From positions 1 to 64,000 of the forward strand of contig JAIPFF010000015.1 in the NCBI GenBank assembly GCA_021736785.1: a stretch of DNA of 64,000 nucleotides, read 5' to 3'. The stretch comes from Thiohalocapsa sp. Its GTDB lineage: Bacteria; Pseudomonadota; Gammaproteobacteria; Chromatiales; Chromatiaceae. A program made the translations under genes and the position numbers. Positions 1 to 7,411 of the stretch are shown here, piece after piece (position 1 is the stretch's first letter; the number at the start of each line of letters is the position of its first letter). The notes beneath the pieces were generated by a model that was given only the letters and a program-made list of their open reading frames with translations, had not been told where the DNA came from and did not search any database.

Positions 1-2
1 AG

Positions 3-164
3 GTCGAGCCCGGGCGGCGCGGCGCGGCGCCGCCGGCTCGCTCGAGGCGGGGGCGTGCCGGCAGCGCGGGCTGCACCGAAGCCGCCGGGGTGCTGCGCGC
101 GGGCGGCAGCGCCGCCGAGCAGACAGCCCCGGGCGAGCGCCGCGGACTGCGCATTCGCTACTGA
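3..164 (+). CDS. Possible 3' tail of an upstream gas vesicle cluster gene (partial)
   Basis: A reading frame open from the window edge ends at a TGA at 162-164. The encoded tail is rich in Ala, Arg and Gly and ends in Leu-Arg-Ile-Arg-Tyr. High G+C at third codon positions and its place just before gvpF suggest the C-terminus of another gvp gene, but no domain can be recognised. In DNA this rich in G+C, an open frame of this length can arise by chance. Confidence 0.25.
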   Translation, partial: VEPGRRGAAPPARSRRGRAGSAGCTEAAGVLRAGGSAAEQTAPGERRGLRIRY

Positions 165-285
165 GCAATCGACGCCGCGGGACGAGGCCGGGCGTCCGGT
201 CGCCTTCAGTCGGTATCCAACAACCCCGGCGTGCGGCAAGGGCCATGGTCCGCGCCGGCCGCGCCGAAACCGAGGAGACGCTTCG

Positions 286-1086
286 ATGGCCGGAACAACC
301 AATAGCTTGCGCGGCAAGCTGATCTACGCCCTGACCGATGTCGGCGAGGGTTCCGACGAGCAGATCTATCGCGTCCAGGGTATGGGCAAAGCCACCGTCT
401 ACAGCATCGGCGAGGGTGTCGTCGGGGCCGTGGTCAGCGATATCCAGAGCCCCAAGCTGCGCCCCGAGCGGCGCAATTTGATGGCACACCGCGCGGTCCT
501 CGCACATCTGCTGGAGCAGGGCTCGGTGCTGCCGATGCGCTTCGGCGTCGTCGCCGCCAATGCGGACGCGGTACGCGCCCTGCTGCACGTCAACCGAGAG
601 GCCATCGCCGACCAGCTTCAGCGCGTGCGCAATCGGATCGAGATGGGTCTGCGCGTGTCTTGGGACGTCGCCAACATCTACGAGTACTTCGTGGGCATGC
701 ATCCGCTGCTGTACGAGGCCCGAGACAGCCTGCTGCGGCGCGGCGACGGTGCCGGGCGCGACGAGAAGATCGAAGTCGGGCGAATGTTCGACCGGCTCGT
801 CAACGATGCCCGCGAGCAGTACACAGAGCAGGTGGCTCAGGTCATGAGCGGCTTCTGCGAAGAAGTGGTGGCGAATCCGCCGAAGAAGGAAAAGGAGGTC
901 ATGAACCTGGCCTGCCTGATCGAGCGCGACGCCCAGGCCGAGTTCGAGCGCGGCGTGTTCGAGGCCTCCAAGCTGTTCAACAACGACTATCTGTTCGACT
1001 ACAACGGCCCGTGGGCACCGCATAACTTCGTCGACCTGGACTTGGCCACGCCGGAACCGCTCGGGCTGGCGCAGAAGGCGGGCTGA
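286..1086 (+). CDS. gvpF: Gas vesicle protein GvpF/GvpL family
   Basis: A 266-residue protein of the GvpF/GvpL family, accessory proteins thought to help assemble the GvpA shell and to sit at the gas-facing surface. Family features are an N-terminal beta/alpha domain (about residues 10-110) with the stretch RRNLMAHRAVL and PMRFGVV, a charged helical middle, and a C-terminal motif YNGPWAPHNFVDL that matches the family's usual YSGPWPxYxFV ending. The ATG at 286 is chosen because GAGGAG lies at 272-277, whereas an in-frame ATG at 55 has no ribosome site and adds a low-complexity leader. It opens the visible gvp gene run and is followed by gvpG. Assignment to the family is secure; GvpF versus GvpL cannot be settled by eye. 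Confidence 0.93.
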   Translation: MAGTTNSLRGKLIYALTDVGEGSDEQIYRVQGMGKATVYSIGEGVVGAVVSDIQSPKLRPERRNLMAHRAVLAHLLEQGSVLPMRFGVVAANADAVRALLHVNREAIADQLQRVRNRIEMGLRVSWDVANIYEYFVGMHPLLYEARDSLLRRGDGAGRDEKIEVGRMFDRLVNDAREQYTEQVAQVMSGFCEEVVANPPKKEKEVMNLACLIERDAQAEFERGVFEASKLFNNDYLFDYNGPWAPHNFVDLDLATPEPLGLAQKAG

Positions 1087-1190
1087 GCTCCCGCCAGGCC
1101 ACCGCCCGCGCGCACCCGGCGCGCGTTTCACGAGGGATACGGCCGCTCTGCCGGGGTCGTCGTTGCGCCTCGGCACATCCGGAGATCGAC

Positions 1191-1589
1191 ATGCTGCTGA
1201 TCGACGACATTTTGATGTCGCCCTACAAGGGTTTGCTGTGGGTGTTCGAAGAGATCCACAAGTCCGCCGTCGAGGACATCGAAGGCGAGGCCGAGCGCAT
1301 TCGCAACGAGCTGACGGATCTCTACATGATGCTCGAGACCGAGCAGATCGACGAAGACGAGTTCGACCTGCGCGAGACGGCACTGCTGGATCGGCTCGAC
1401 CGGATCGAAGCGCAAGCCGAAGCGGACGCGGCGGCCGGCGACGACGAGGCCGATTCCGGGCTCGACGACGCTCCCGAGGAGGCGGAGCCGGCAACGGCGT
1501 GCACGCTGCTCGAGCCGGACGCGCAGTCCCGGGATGCCGAGCGCAAGCGCCGGGAGCTCGATGTGGAAGATGCCGCCATCCGGGATTGA
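1191..1589 (+). CDS. gvpG: Gas vesicle protein GvpG
   Basis: A 132-residue protein. The first 80 or so residues are the GvpG domain: the opening MLLIDDILMSPYKGLLWVFE is typical, followed by an acidic helix with EIHKSAVEDIEGEAERI and a regular heptad look that suggests a coiled coil. The C-terminal 50 residues are an acidic Ala/Glu-rich tail with little predicted fold. GvpG is an accessory protein required for gas vesicle formation and binds other minor Gvp proteins. It lies 104 bases after gvpF and ends 3 bases before the tandem ATPase gene, so these genes are probably co-transcribed. Confidence 0.93.
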   Translation: MLLIDDILMSPYKGLLWVFEEIHKSAVEDIEGEAERIRNELTDLYMMLETEQIDEDEFDLRETALLDRLDRIEAQAEADAAAGDDEADSGLDDAPEEAEPATACTLLEPDAQSRDAERKRRELDVEDAAIRD

Positions 1590-1592
1590 TGC

Positions 1593-3587
1593 ATGTCCGC
1601 CCTCGAGCCCGGGTCGAATTGCCTCGAAGAGACGGCGCTGTCGCTGCTGTTTTTCGGCGGCAAGGGCGGCGTCGGCAAGACCAGCTGCGCCTGTGCATCG
1701 GCGCTGTGCATCGCGAGGGCGCGTCCCGGGGAGTCGGTCCTGTTGTTGTCCACCGACCCGGCCCATTCCGTGCGCGATGCGCTGGCGGACTTGCGTGCGC
1801 CGCGCAACCTGGTCGTGCTCGAGCTCGATGCGGAAGAGTCGCTGGAACGGTTTCGCGCGCAATACCGCGGACAATTGCGCGAGATCCCGCGGCGCGGAAC
1901 GCTGCTCGACAACGACGACATCGATGCCTTGCTGGAGGTCGCGCTGCCGGGCATGGACGAGCTGGCTGCCTACCTGGAGATGGCAGCATGGGTCGAGCAG
2001 CGGCGTTACGGCTGCATTGTCGTGGACACCGCACCCACCGGTCACACCTTGCGCCTGTTGACGATGCCGTCGCTGGTGCGGCGCTGGCTTTCGGCGCTGG
2101 ATGCCTTGCTCGCCACGCATCGCTACATGCGCCGGCGCTTCGGCTGCGATCCGGGGGACGATCACTTGGACCGGTTCCTGCTGGAGCTGGAGCACACCCG
2201 GCGCACATTGGTGGAACTGCTCGGCGATGCCCGGCGCTGCCGCTTCGTGCCGGTCACCTTGGCCGAGCGAATGAGTCTTACGGAAACGGACGACCTGCTG
2301 GAAATGCTCGCGCACGACGCCGTGACCGTCACCGACATCATCATCAATCGGGTACGACCGCAGTCGCGTTGCGGCGGCCCGCAAGAGGGCTCGAAGGCGG
2401 ACCCCTGTCCGGTGTGTACGGCAGAGCGCGCGCGACAGCTTGCCGTCTTGGCGCCGTTTTCGCGACAGCATCCGGATCAGCGCCTGCTCGCCTTGCCGAT
2501 GCTGCCCGACGAGCCGCGCGGCGGCTTGCTGGAAGGGCTCTGGCCGCGCTTCGAGACGCTCGGCCATGCGTTGCACGAGACAATCGACGAGGGCGCCCTC
2601 GCGGCACTGCCGACGCGGGTGGAACATGCCTCGGCGCTGCCGCCGGCGGGGTTGCGGCTGCTGATTTTTGCCGGCAAGGGCGGGGTCGGGAAGACCACGC
2701 TCGCCTGTGCCAGCGCGCTGCACCTGAGCCGCCGGCGCCCCGGGGACCGGCTGCTGCTGTTTTCCACGGACCCTGCGCACTCGCTGTCGGATGCCCTCGG
2801 CCGCGACGTGGGCCCGCGGGCGGTCTCGATCGCGGCCGGCCTCGACGCCCAGGAAGTGGACGCCGAGACCGCCTTCGGCGCCATTCGCGCGGTCTATCTC
2901 GAAGAGATCGGCGGCCTGTTCGGGGACCAGCCGAGCCAGCTGGACATCGCCTTCGACCGCGAGGTCATGCAGCGCCTGCTGGACCTCGCACCGCCGGGCC
3001 TGGACGAGATCATGGCGCTGACGGCGGTGATGGAGCATCTCGACGGCGGCTGCTACGACCTGATCGTGCTGGACGCGGCGCCGAGCGGCCATCTGCTGCG
3101 GCTCCTGGCCCTGCCTCCACTGATCAACAACTGGCTCAAGCTGTTTTTCGAGCTGCTGCTGAAGTACCGCAACGTCATGCGCATGCCGCGCCTGTCGGCG
3201 CGCCTGGTGGCCTTGTCCCGCGCGGTCAAGCGGCTGCGCGCCCTGCTGTCGGACCCGCACCGCACCCGCGTGCACCTGGTGACGGTCGCCACCGAGCTCG
3301 GGATCGCCGAGACCGCGGACCTCACCTCGGCCCTCTCGGACATGCACGTCTCGATGCCGGTGCTGGCGATCAATCAACTGACGCCGCCCGGGCCCGAGGC
3401 CTGCGCATGCCCGCTCTGCAGCGCGCTGCGCGTGCGCGAGGCGCGGCACATCGACGACGCGGCGCGGCGGTTCTCGCGCATGCATCGCGTGCAGGTCTAT
3501 CGCCAGCGCGAGCCGATCGGGCTCGACGGTCTCGCGGAGCTCGGCGCCGCGCTATACCGGCAGTCGCCGGCGGGAGTGTCCCGATGA
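1593..3587 (+). CDS. Tandem ArsA/Get3-like ATPase inside gas vesicle cluster
   Basis: A 664-residue fusion of two ArsA/Get3 ATPase domains. Each half has a deviant Walker A loop with the signature lysine (GGKGGVGKTS at 22-31; AGKGGVGKTT at 360-369), the STDPAHS switch motif, and a later D-A/T-A-P-T/S-GH motif (VVDTAPTGHTLRLL and VLDAAPSGHLLRLL). Each half also carries a CxxC pair (PCPVC and CACPLC), like the zinc site that joins Get3 dimers. The gene therefore looks like a covalent Get3 dimer with both active sites intact rather than an arsenite pump subunit, and no arsB or arsR is nearby. It starts 3 bases after gvpG and its stop overlaps the gvpS start (ATGA), so it is translated with the gvp genes. 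A role as a targeting chaperone for the hydrophobic GvpA/J/S subunits is inference. Confidence 0.85.
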   Translation: MSALEPGSNCLEETALSLLFFGGKGGVGKTSCACASALCIARARPGESVLLLSTDPAHSVRDALADLRAPRNLVVLELDAEESLERFRAQYRGQLREIPRRGTLLDNDDIDALLEVALPGMDELAAYLEMAAWVEQRRYGCIVVDTAPTGHTLRLLTMPSLVRRWLSALDALLATHRYMRRRFGCDPGDDHLDRFLLELEHTRRTLVELLGDARRCRFVPVTLAERMSLTETDDLLEMLAHDAVTVTDIIINRVRPQSRCGGPQEGSKADPCPVCTAERARQLAVLAPFSRQHPDQRLLALPMLPDEPRGGLLEGLWPRFETLGHALHETIDEGALAALPTRVEHASALPPAGLRLLIFAGKGGVGKTTLACASALHLSRRRPGDRLLLFSTDPAHSLSDALGRDVGPRAVSIAAGLDAQEVDAETAFGAIRAVYLEEIGGLFGDQPSQLDIAFDREVMQRLLDLAPPGLDEIMALTAVMEHLDGGCYDLIVLDAAPSGHLLRLLALPPLINNWLKLFFELLLKYRNVMRMPRLSARLVALSRAVKRLRALLSDPHRTRVHLVTVATELGIAETADLTSALSDMHVSMPVLAINQLTPPGPEACACPLCSALRVREARHIDDAARRFSRMHRVQVYRQREPIGLDGLAELGAALYRQSPAGVSR

Positions 3588-3793
3588 GCGAGTCGCCAGC
3601 CAAAGCCAGCCGGACGCAGCAGATCTCGCTGTGCGAGGCGTTGGATCGGGTGCTGAACAAGGGCGCCGTGGTGGTGGCGGACATCACCATTACGGTGGCC
3701 GACGTGGAATTGGTTTACCTCAGCCTGCAGGCGCTGGTGACCTCGGTAGAGACCGGGCGGCGGCTGCGCCGGGAGAGCGGATATGACGAGTAA
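3584..3793 (+). CDS. gvpS: Gas vesicle protein GvpS/GvpM (GvpA-like minor protein)
   Basis: A 69-residue GvpA-family paralogue. The core LDRVLNKGAVVVADITITVADVELVYLSL keeps the helix-strand-strand-helix pattern of the shell protein. The ending VELVYLSLQALVTSVET matches GvpS/GvpM, where GvpJ and GvpA have a different sequence. Such paralogues are minor, hydrophobic components thought to nucleate the vesicle. The ATG overlaps the stop of the ATPase gene (3584-3587), and its own 3' end overlaps gvpK by 11 bases, so the three are translationally coupled. The order gvpS-gvpK-gvpJ is the same as in the Bacillus megaterium cluster. Confidence 0.88.
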   Translation: MSESPAKASRTQQISLCEALDRVLNKGAVVVADITITVADVELVYLSLQALVTSVETGRRLRRESGYDE

Positions 3794-4163
3794 CGACGTA
3801 CCGAGCGCGACGCTCCATTGTGCCGACTTGGAGGCCGCCCCGGGCGCGACACCGGCGGATCTGCTGCCCGGCCGCATGCTGCCGGCAACCAGCGCGCCGC
3901 GCGGGCGCATCGACATCGACGGGGAGCGCGTGCGCAACGGGCTTGCACAGCTTGTCCTGACGCTGGTGAAGCTGCTGCACGAGCTGTTGGAGCGGCAAGC
4001 CATCGCGCGCATGGACGCGGGCGGACTCGGCGACGACGACATCGAGCGCCTGGGCGCGACCCTGATGCAGCAAGCCGATGAGCTCAAGCGTGTCCGCGAG
4101 GCGTTCGGCCTCGAAGACGAAGACCTGAACATCGACCTCGGGCCCCTGGGGCGGCTGCTCTAA
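3783..4163 (+). CDS. gvpK: Gas vesicle protein GvpK
   Basis: A 126-residue GvpK protein. After an unconserved N-terminal stretch of about 40 residues comes the family core GRIDIDGERVRNGLAQLVLT followed by VKLLHELLERQAIARMDAG, then a helix with LGATLMQQADELKRVREAFGL and the ending LNIDLGPLGRLL. GvpK is a small helical protein needed for vesicle formation in several hosts. The start overlaps the end of gvpS in another frame, which suggests coupled translation. A 161-base spacer follows before gvpJ. Confidence 0.93.
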   Translation: MTSNDVPSATLHCADLEAAPGATPADLLPGRMLPATSAPRGRIDIDGERVRNGLAQLVLTLVKLLHELLERQAIARMDAGGLGDDDIERLGATLMQQADELKRVREAFGLEDEDLNIDLGPLGRLL

Positions 4164-4324
4164 GGAGAGCTGAGCCGGCGCCGATCGCCGGCCTCGGCCG
4201 ATCGGGTCCGGGCAACAGCATTGCAGTCGGGGGCAATCGGGTCGCCGCTGTCCACCGCGTCGGACTTGCACGCACGATAGGAGCCGGTGCTTTACCGGGC
4301 CGAGTGCGATAACGGGAGCATTTT

Positions 4325-4732
4325 ATGGCCGTCACCCAGAGATCCTTGTCACATTCCACCAACAGCACGACCGTTGCCGATCTGCTCGAGCGGGTGCTCG
4401 ACAAGGGCATCGTGATTGCCGGCGACGTGCGCATCAAGCTGGTGGAGGTCGAGCTGCTGACCCTCGAAATCCGCCTGCTGATCTGCTCCGTCGACAAGGC
4501 GGTCGAAATGGGGCTTGACTGGTGGCGGGGTAATCCTGCCTTCGATACCGGCGCACGGGGGCCGCGCACGGAGATGACCGAGCAGAAGGCGGCCGGCGGC
4601 GCACTCCCGGCGGCGCGACCCGTGCCGCACAGCGGCGCTCTGCCCGACAACGCCAGCCTGGAGCAGCGCCTGGCCAGAATAGAATCGATGATCGAAAACG
4701 TCGCCGGCGAGCCCAGTCGCCGCTTGCCCTAA
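4325..4732 (+). CDS. gvpJ: Gas vesicle protein GvpJ (GvpA-like)
   Basis: A 135-residue protein with a GvpA-type domain at residues 17-65 (LLERVLDKGIVIAGDVRIKL, then VELLTLEIRLLICSVDKA). The following MGLDWWRGNPAF is the hallmark of GvpJ and is missing from the shell protein GvpA. The C-terminal 50 residues are variable and end in a helix with ASLEQRLARIESMIENV, as in other GvpJ proteins. GvpJ is a minor component that helps start or shape the vesicle. It has its own 161-base leader after gvpK. Its TAA stop (4730-4732) overlaps the TAG stop of convergent nifM, so no room is left for a conventional terminator. Confidence 0.92.
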   Translation: MAVTQRSLSHSTNSTTVADLLERVLDKGIVIAGDVRIKLVEVELLTLEIRLLICSVDKAVEMGLDWWRGNPAFDTGARGPRTEMTEQKAAGGALPAARPVPHSGALPDNASLEQRLARIESMIENVAGEPSRRLP

Positions 4733-5628
4733 GCCGGCTCCGCGCTGCGCTCCTTCAGGCCGGCGATCCAGGCCCGCTGCTGCTCGCGCCGGCGGCGCTG
4801 CTCCAAGGCCTGATGGATGCGCTCGCGGACTTGGTTGAACGGCAGGGTGCGGGCCGGTTGAATCTGCTCGCACAGCAGCAGGTGGAATCCGATCGGTGAT
4901 TCGACGACGGCGCTGACCTCGCCTTCGTCCATGGCGAACAGCACCGCATCGAGCTCGGGGTAGAGCTGGCCGCGCTTGACGCTGCCGAGCTTGCCTTCCT
5001 CCATCGCCGTCGGGCATTCGGACGCGCGCCGGGCCTGGCGGGCGAAGGCTTGGGTCAGCCTCTTGCGGCCGTCGCCGCGGAGCTTGTCGGCGATGGCCTG
5101 CAGACGCGTGCACGCGGCTTCGCGGGTGTTCTCCGTATAGTCGTCGTTGACGGTGATCAGGATGTGACGGGCGGCGCGCTGCTCCGGCGCCTCGAAGCGC
5201 TCGCGGTGCAGTTCGTAGAACAGGCGCTCGTCGGTCTCGGCGACGGCCTCATGGCGGGCGCCGACGCGCTGCATGACGGCATCGAAGGTGAGCTCCCGGC
5301 GCAGGGCGGCGCGCAGTCCGGCGCCGTCGAGGCCGTTGTGGGCAAGATCCGTCTCGAGCTCGTCCTCATCGGCGTAGCGCCCCTTGACCTCGCCGTAGGC
5401 GGCCTGGACCTGGCTGTCGGGAACGATCACGTCCCGCGCCTCGTCGGAGCCCAGCACCAGCTCTTCCAGCGCGAAGGTCTGGCGGGCCTGGCGCTCGGCC
5501 TCGTCGCGCTGCTGCGGGCTCAGCGCGGCGATCCCGCATTGGAAGCGCTCGGTGGCGGCGCGCAGCAGGTGGTAGCGGTATTCCGGCCGATCGGCCACCG
5601 CGGCGGTGTGAGGCTTGGCTTGGCTCAT
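4729..5628 (-). CDS. nifM: NifM, PpiC-type chaperone for nitrogenase iron protein
   Basis: A 299-residue protein with the NifM layout: an N-terminal helical domain (YRYHLLRAATERFQCG, AERQARQTFALEELVL) and a C-terminal parvulin/PpiC-type prolyl isomerase domain (from RAARHILITVN to SPIGFHLLLCEQIQPAR). NifM is needed to obtain active, correctly folded NifH. The start at 5628 gives a protein that begins just before the conserved domain; an in-frame extension to 5745 is possible but low in complexity. No strong ribosome site is seen at either. It is the last gene of the nifV-TPR-nifW-nifZ-nifM run, separated from nifZ by 246 bases, and overlaps gvpJ by 4 bases. Confidence 0.9.
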   Translation of the reverse strand: MSQAKPHTAAVADRPEYRYHLLRAATERFQCGIAALSPQQRDEAERQARQTFALEELVLGSDEARDVIVPDSQVQAAYGEVKGRYADEDELETDLAHNGLDGAGLRAALRRELTFDAVMQRVGARHEAVAETDERLFYELHRERFEAPEQRAARHILITVNDDYTENTREAACTRLQAIADKLRGDGRKRLTQAFARQARRASECPTAMEEGKLGSVKRGQLYPELDAVLFAMDEGEVSAVVESPIGFHLLLCEQIQPARTLPFNQVRERIHQALEQRRRREQQRAWIAGLKERSAEPA

Positions 5629-5874
5629 GGTGATATCGCTGGCTGTTGTCGCTGGCTGTGCTGGTTTCGATCGAATCGGGCCCGGGTCCGTGGGGCTCCC
5701 GGCGCGGCTCATGCTACTGCGGCCTGTGCCGGCGCGCGGCACCATGCGACGGCGCAGTCCGGAATACAGCGGCGCGTGTCGGCCACAGGGGTCGCGAGGT
5801 GCTGTGAGAACCCTTTGGCCGGCCGAGTGCGGCTCGCCGGCGGCCGGCGCGACGCTACGGGGCGCGTGCCGCGC

Positions 5875-6387
5875 TCAGCCGCCCAATCCCGCGGCGCCGG
5901 CCGTCCCGGCCGTCTCCGCGGCCGGCTCGGCCTCGGGCGCCGGCTCCAGCGCCGACTCCGGCACTTGCAGCGTGTTGCGGCCGGGAAAGTGCACGTGATA
6001 GGCGACGCTGCCGGTGCTCTCCGCCGTCGGCGCGCCGCGCAGCACCTTGATGACCTCGCCCACTTCGCCCTGCTCGACCAGCACCCGTCCGCCGCTGCCG
6101 AGGGCGATCTTGGCCGCGACTTTGTCGCGGAACTCGAACAGGCTCGGCGTCCATGGAGCGTCCGCGGACTGCAGCTCTTCCTCGCGGCAGCCCACCAGCC
6201 GGTCGCTGTCGAGGAAGTGCACCGAATAGATGATCTGGTCCTGCAGGAAGGTGCCGACGTCGCGCACGTAGCCGATGCTGCCCCGGCGCACCAGCAGCCT
6301 GCCGGTGTCCTCGCCGGGGAAGGTGCCGTCGTTGCGTACGTTGCGTATCACGCGCACGGCGTCGCCGTAGTCGAACTCAGGTCGCAT
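5875..6387 (-). CDS. nifZ: NifZ, nitrogenase P-cluster maturation protein
   Basis: A 170-residue NifZ. The sequence has two related SH3-like beta modules: FDYGDAVRVIRNVRNDGTFP with GRLLVRRGSIGYVRDVGTFL, and then GSGGRVLVEQGEVGEVIKVL. It ends in an unstructured Ala/Glu/Pro tail that is probably dispensable. NifZ is needed for formation of the second P-cluster of the NifDK protein. Its start overlaps the end of nifW by 11 bases, so the two are likely translated together. Confidence 0.93.
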   Translation of the reverse strand: MRPEFDYGDAVRVIRNVRNDGTFPGEDTGRLLVRRGSIGYVRDVGTFLQDQIIYSVHFLDSDRLVGCREEELQSADAPWTPSLFEFRDKVAAKIALGSGGRVLVEQGEVGEVIKVLRGAPTAESTGSVAYHVHFPGRNTLQVPESALEPAPEAEPAAETAGTAGAAGLGG

Positions 6388-6754
6388 GGCTATCCGCTCG
6401 CGCCGGAAGCTGATCGAGCAGGTCGCCGAGGCTGACGTTGACCTGCCGCGGCTCGTTCATGCGAAAGACGCGGAACACCTTCTCGGTGCGTGCATCGGAG
6501 CCGACGAAATCGCGGTAGGCGCCGCGCAGCAGGTCGGCATACAGCGCGAAGCGGGCACGCACGCTGTCGGGCTCTTCTTCGATCTCGTCCAGATAGTCGT
6601 GAAAGCGCTGCAGGATATGCAGCCGGTTCACGTGCACGATCGCCGGTTCGAAAGGCACGCCGAAGTAGTTCAGAAAGTCCTCGGCGCTTTCCAGCTCGTC
6701 GAGATCGCACTCGAACTCGTCCATCGTCATTGGCTCGGCAGGGGTCTCGCTCAT
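6377..6754 (-). CDS. nifW: NifW, nitrogenase-stabilising protein
   Basis: A 125-residue NifW (usual length 100-125). Typical segments are LDELESAEDFLNYFGVPFEP, VVHVNRLHILQRFHDYL-like text, and VGSDARTEKVFRVFRM. NifW binds the NifDK protein during maturation or protects it from oxygen. The ATG at 6754 is preceded by GGAGG on the minus strand (about 6758-6765), which fixes the start and rules out an upstream extension. The gene sits between the TPR gene and nifZ. Confidence 0.93.
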   Translation of the reverse strand: MSETPAEPMTMDEFECDLDELESAEDFLNYFGVPFEPAIVHVNRLHILQRFHDYLDEIEEEPDSVRARFALYADLLRGAYRDFVGSDARTEKVFRVFRMNEPRQVNVSLGDLLDQLPARADSHAT

Positions 6755-6813
6755 GATGGCCTCCGGTCGTTTGGCAATGGGCGTCAGCCCGGTTGGTCGG
6801 CGTGGCCGATTGG

Positions 6814-7356
6814 TCAGCGTCGAAAATAATGTACGTTTTCGCCGGCGGCCTCGGCGCCGGACTTGGACACCGCGGTGCGGGCCCATTCCAACAGCTCCGT
6901 CAGCCCCAGGCGGTTGCTGCTGTCGAAGGCCGCGGCCTTCTCGAAGCGCTCCAGTGCCTCGTCGGCGCGGCCCATGCGCATCAGCAGAAAGCCGGCGCCC
7001 TTGAGGGCCAGCAGCACGAAGCGGGTCAGCGCCATGGACTGCGCCGCCGCGCGGCCCAGGTCGTCCTCGCCCAGCGTGCGCCAGTCGCCGTCGAGTCCCA
7101 GCGCGCGGCCGGCCTCGGCCAGCGCCCGGTCGGCAACCGTCAGGGCCTCGTCGTAGCGTTGCCGGTAGTAGAAAAACCGATACAGCGCGACCAAGACCGT
7201 CAGGTGCTCCGGGGCCAGGAAATAGGCCCGCATCAGCGCGTGCTCGGCACGTTCCTCGCCGTAGTGCTCCGCGGCGTCGGCAATCAGCGTTTCGACCTCC
7301 GCCGGCAGCGGTTGGTCGAAGTACATGTCCTCGCCGGTGAAGTCGAGCAGGTCCAT
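6814..7356 (-). CDS. TPR-containing protein of the nif cluster
   Basis: A 180-residue soluble protein with tetratricopeptide-like helical repeats: AEHYGEERAEHALMRAYFLA, HLTVLVALYRFFYYRQRYDE, and GAGFLLMRMGRADEALERFE followed by KAAAFD. No signal peptide or catalytic motif is seen. It lies between nifV (55 bases) and nifW (59 bases) on the same strand, a place where similar small TPR genes occur in other proteobacterial nif clusters. A protein-binding role in nitrogenase assembly is inferred from position only. Confidence 0.75.
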   Translation of the reverse strand: MDLLDFTGEDMYFDQPLPAEVETLIADAAEHYGEERAEHALMRAYFLAPEHLTVLVALYRFFYYRQRYDEALTVADRALAEAGRALGLDGDWRTLGEDDLGRAAAQSMALTRFVLLALKGAGFLLMRMGRADEALERFEKAAAFDSSNRLGLTELLEWARTAVSKSGAEAAGENVHYFRR

Positions 7357-7411
7357 TGGCTTAGGGGCGTCTCAACGCGGGCTGAAAGGGCTGGTCGACA
7401 TGCGCACGCGG

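Noticed and set aside
55-285. N-terminal extension of gvpF from the ATG at 55
   Set aside because: The added 77 residues are low-complexity, without a ribosome site, while the ATG at 286 has GAGGAG and begins at the conserved family start.
1128-3485. A 785-codon open frame on the minus strand opposite the gvpG/ATPase genes
   Set aside because: It is the antisense shadow of a high-GC gene: very rich in Arg, Gln, His and Val, without domains or a ribosome site. The plus strand has clear GvpG and ATPase motifs.
1593-3587. Arsenite efflux ATPase ArsA
   Set aside because: Both domains are ArsA-like, but no arsenic genes are nearby and the gene is coupled to gvp genes, so arsenite export is unlikely.
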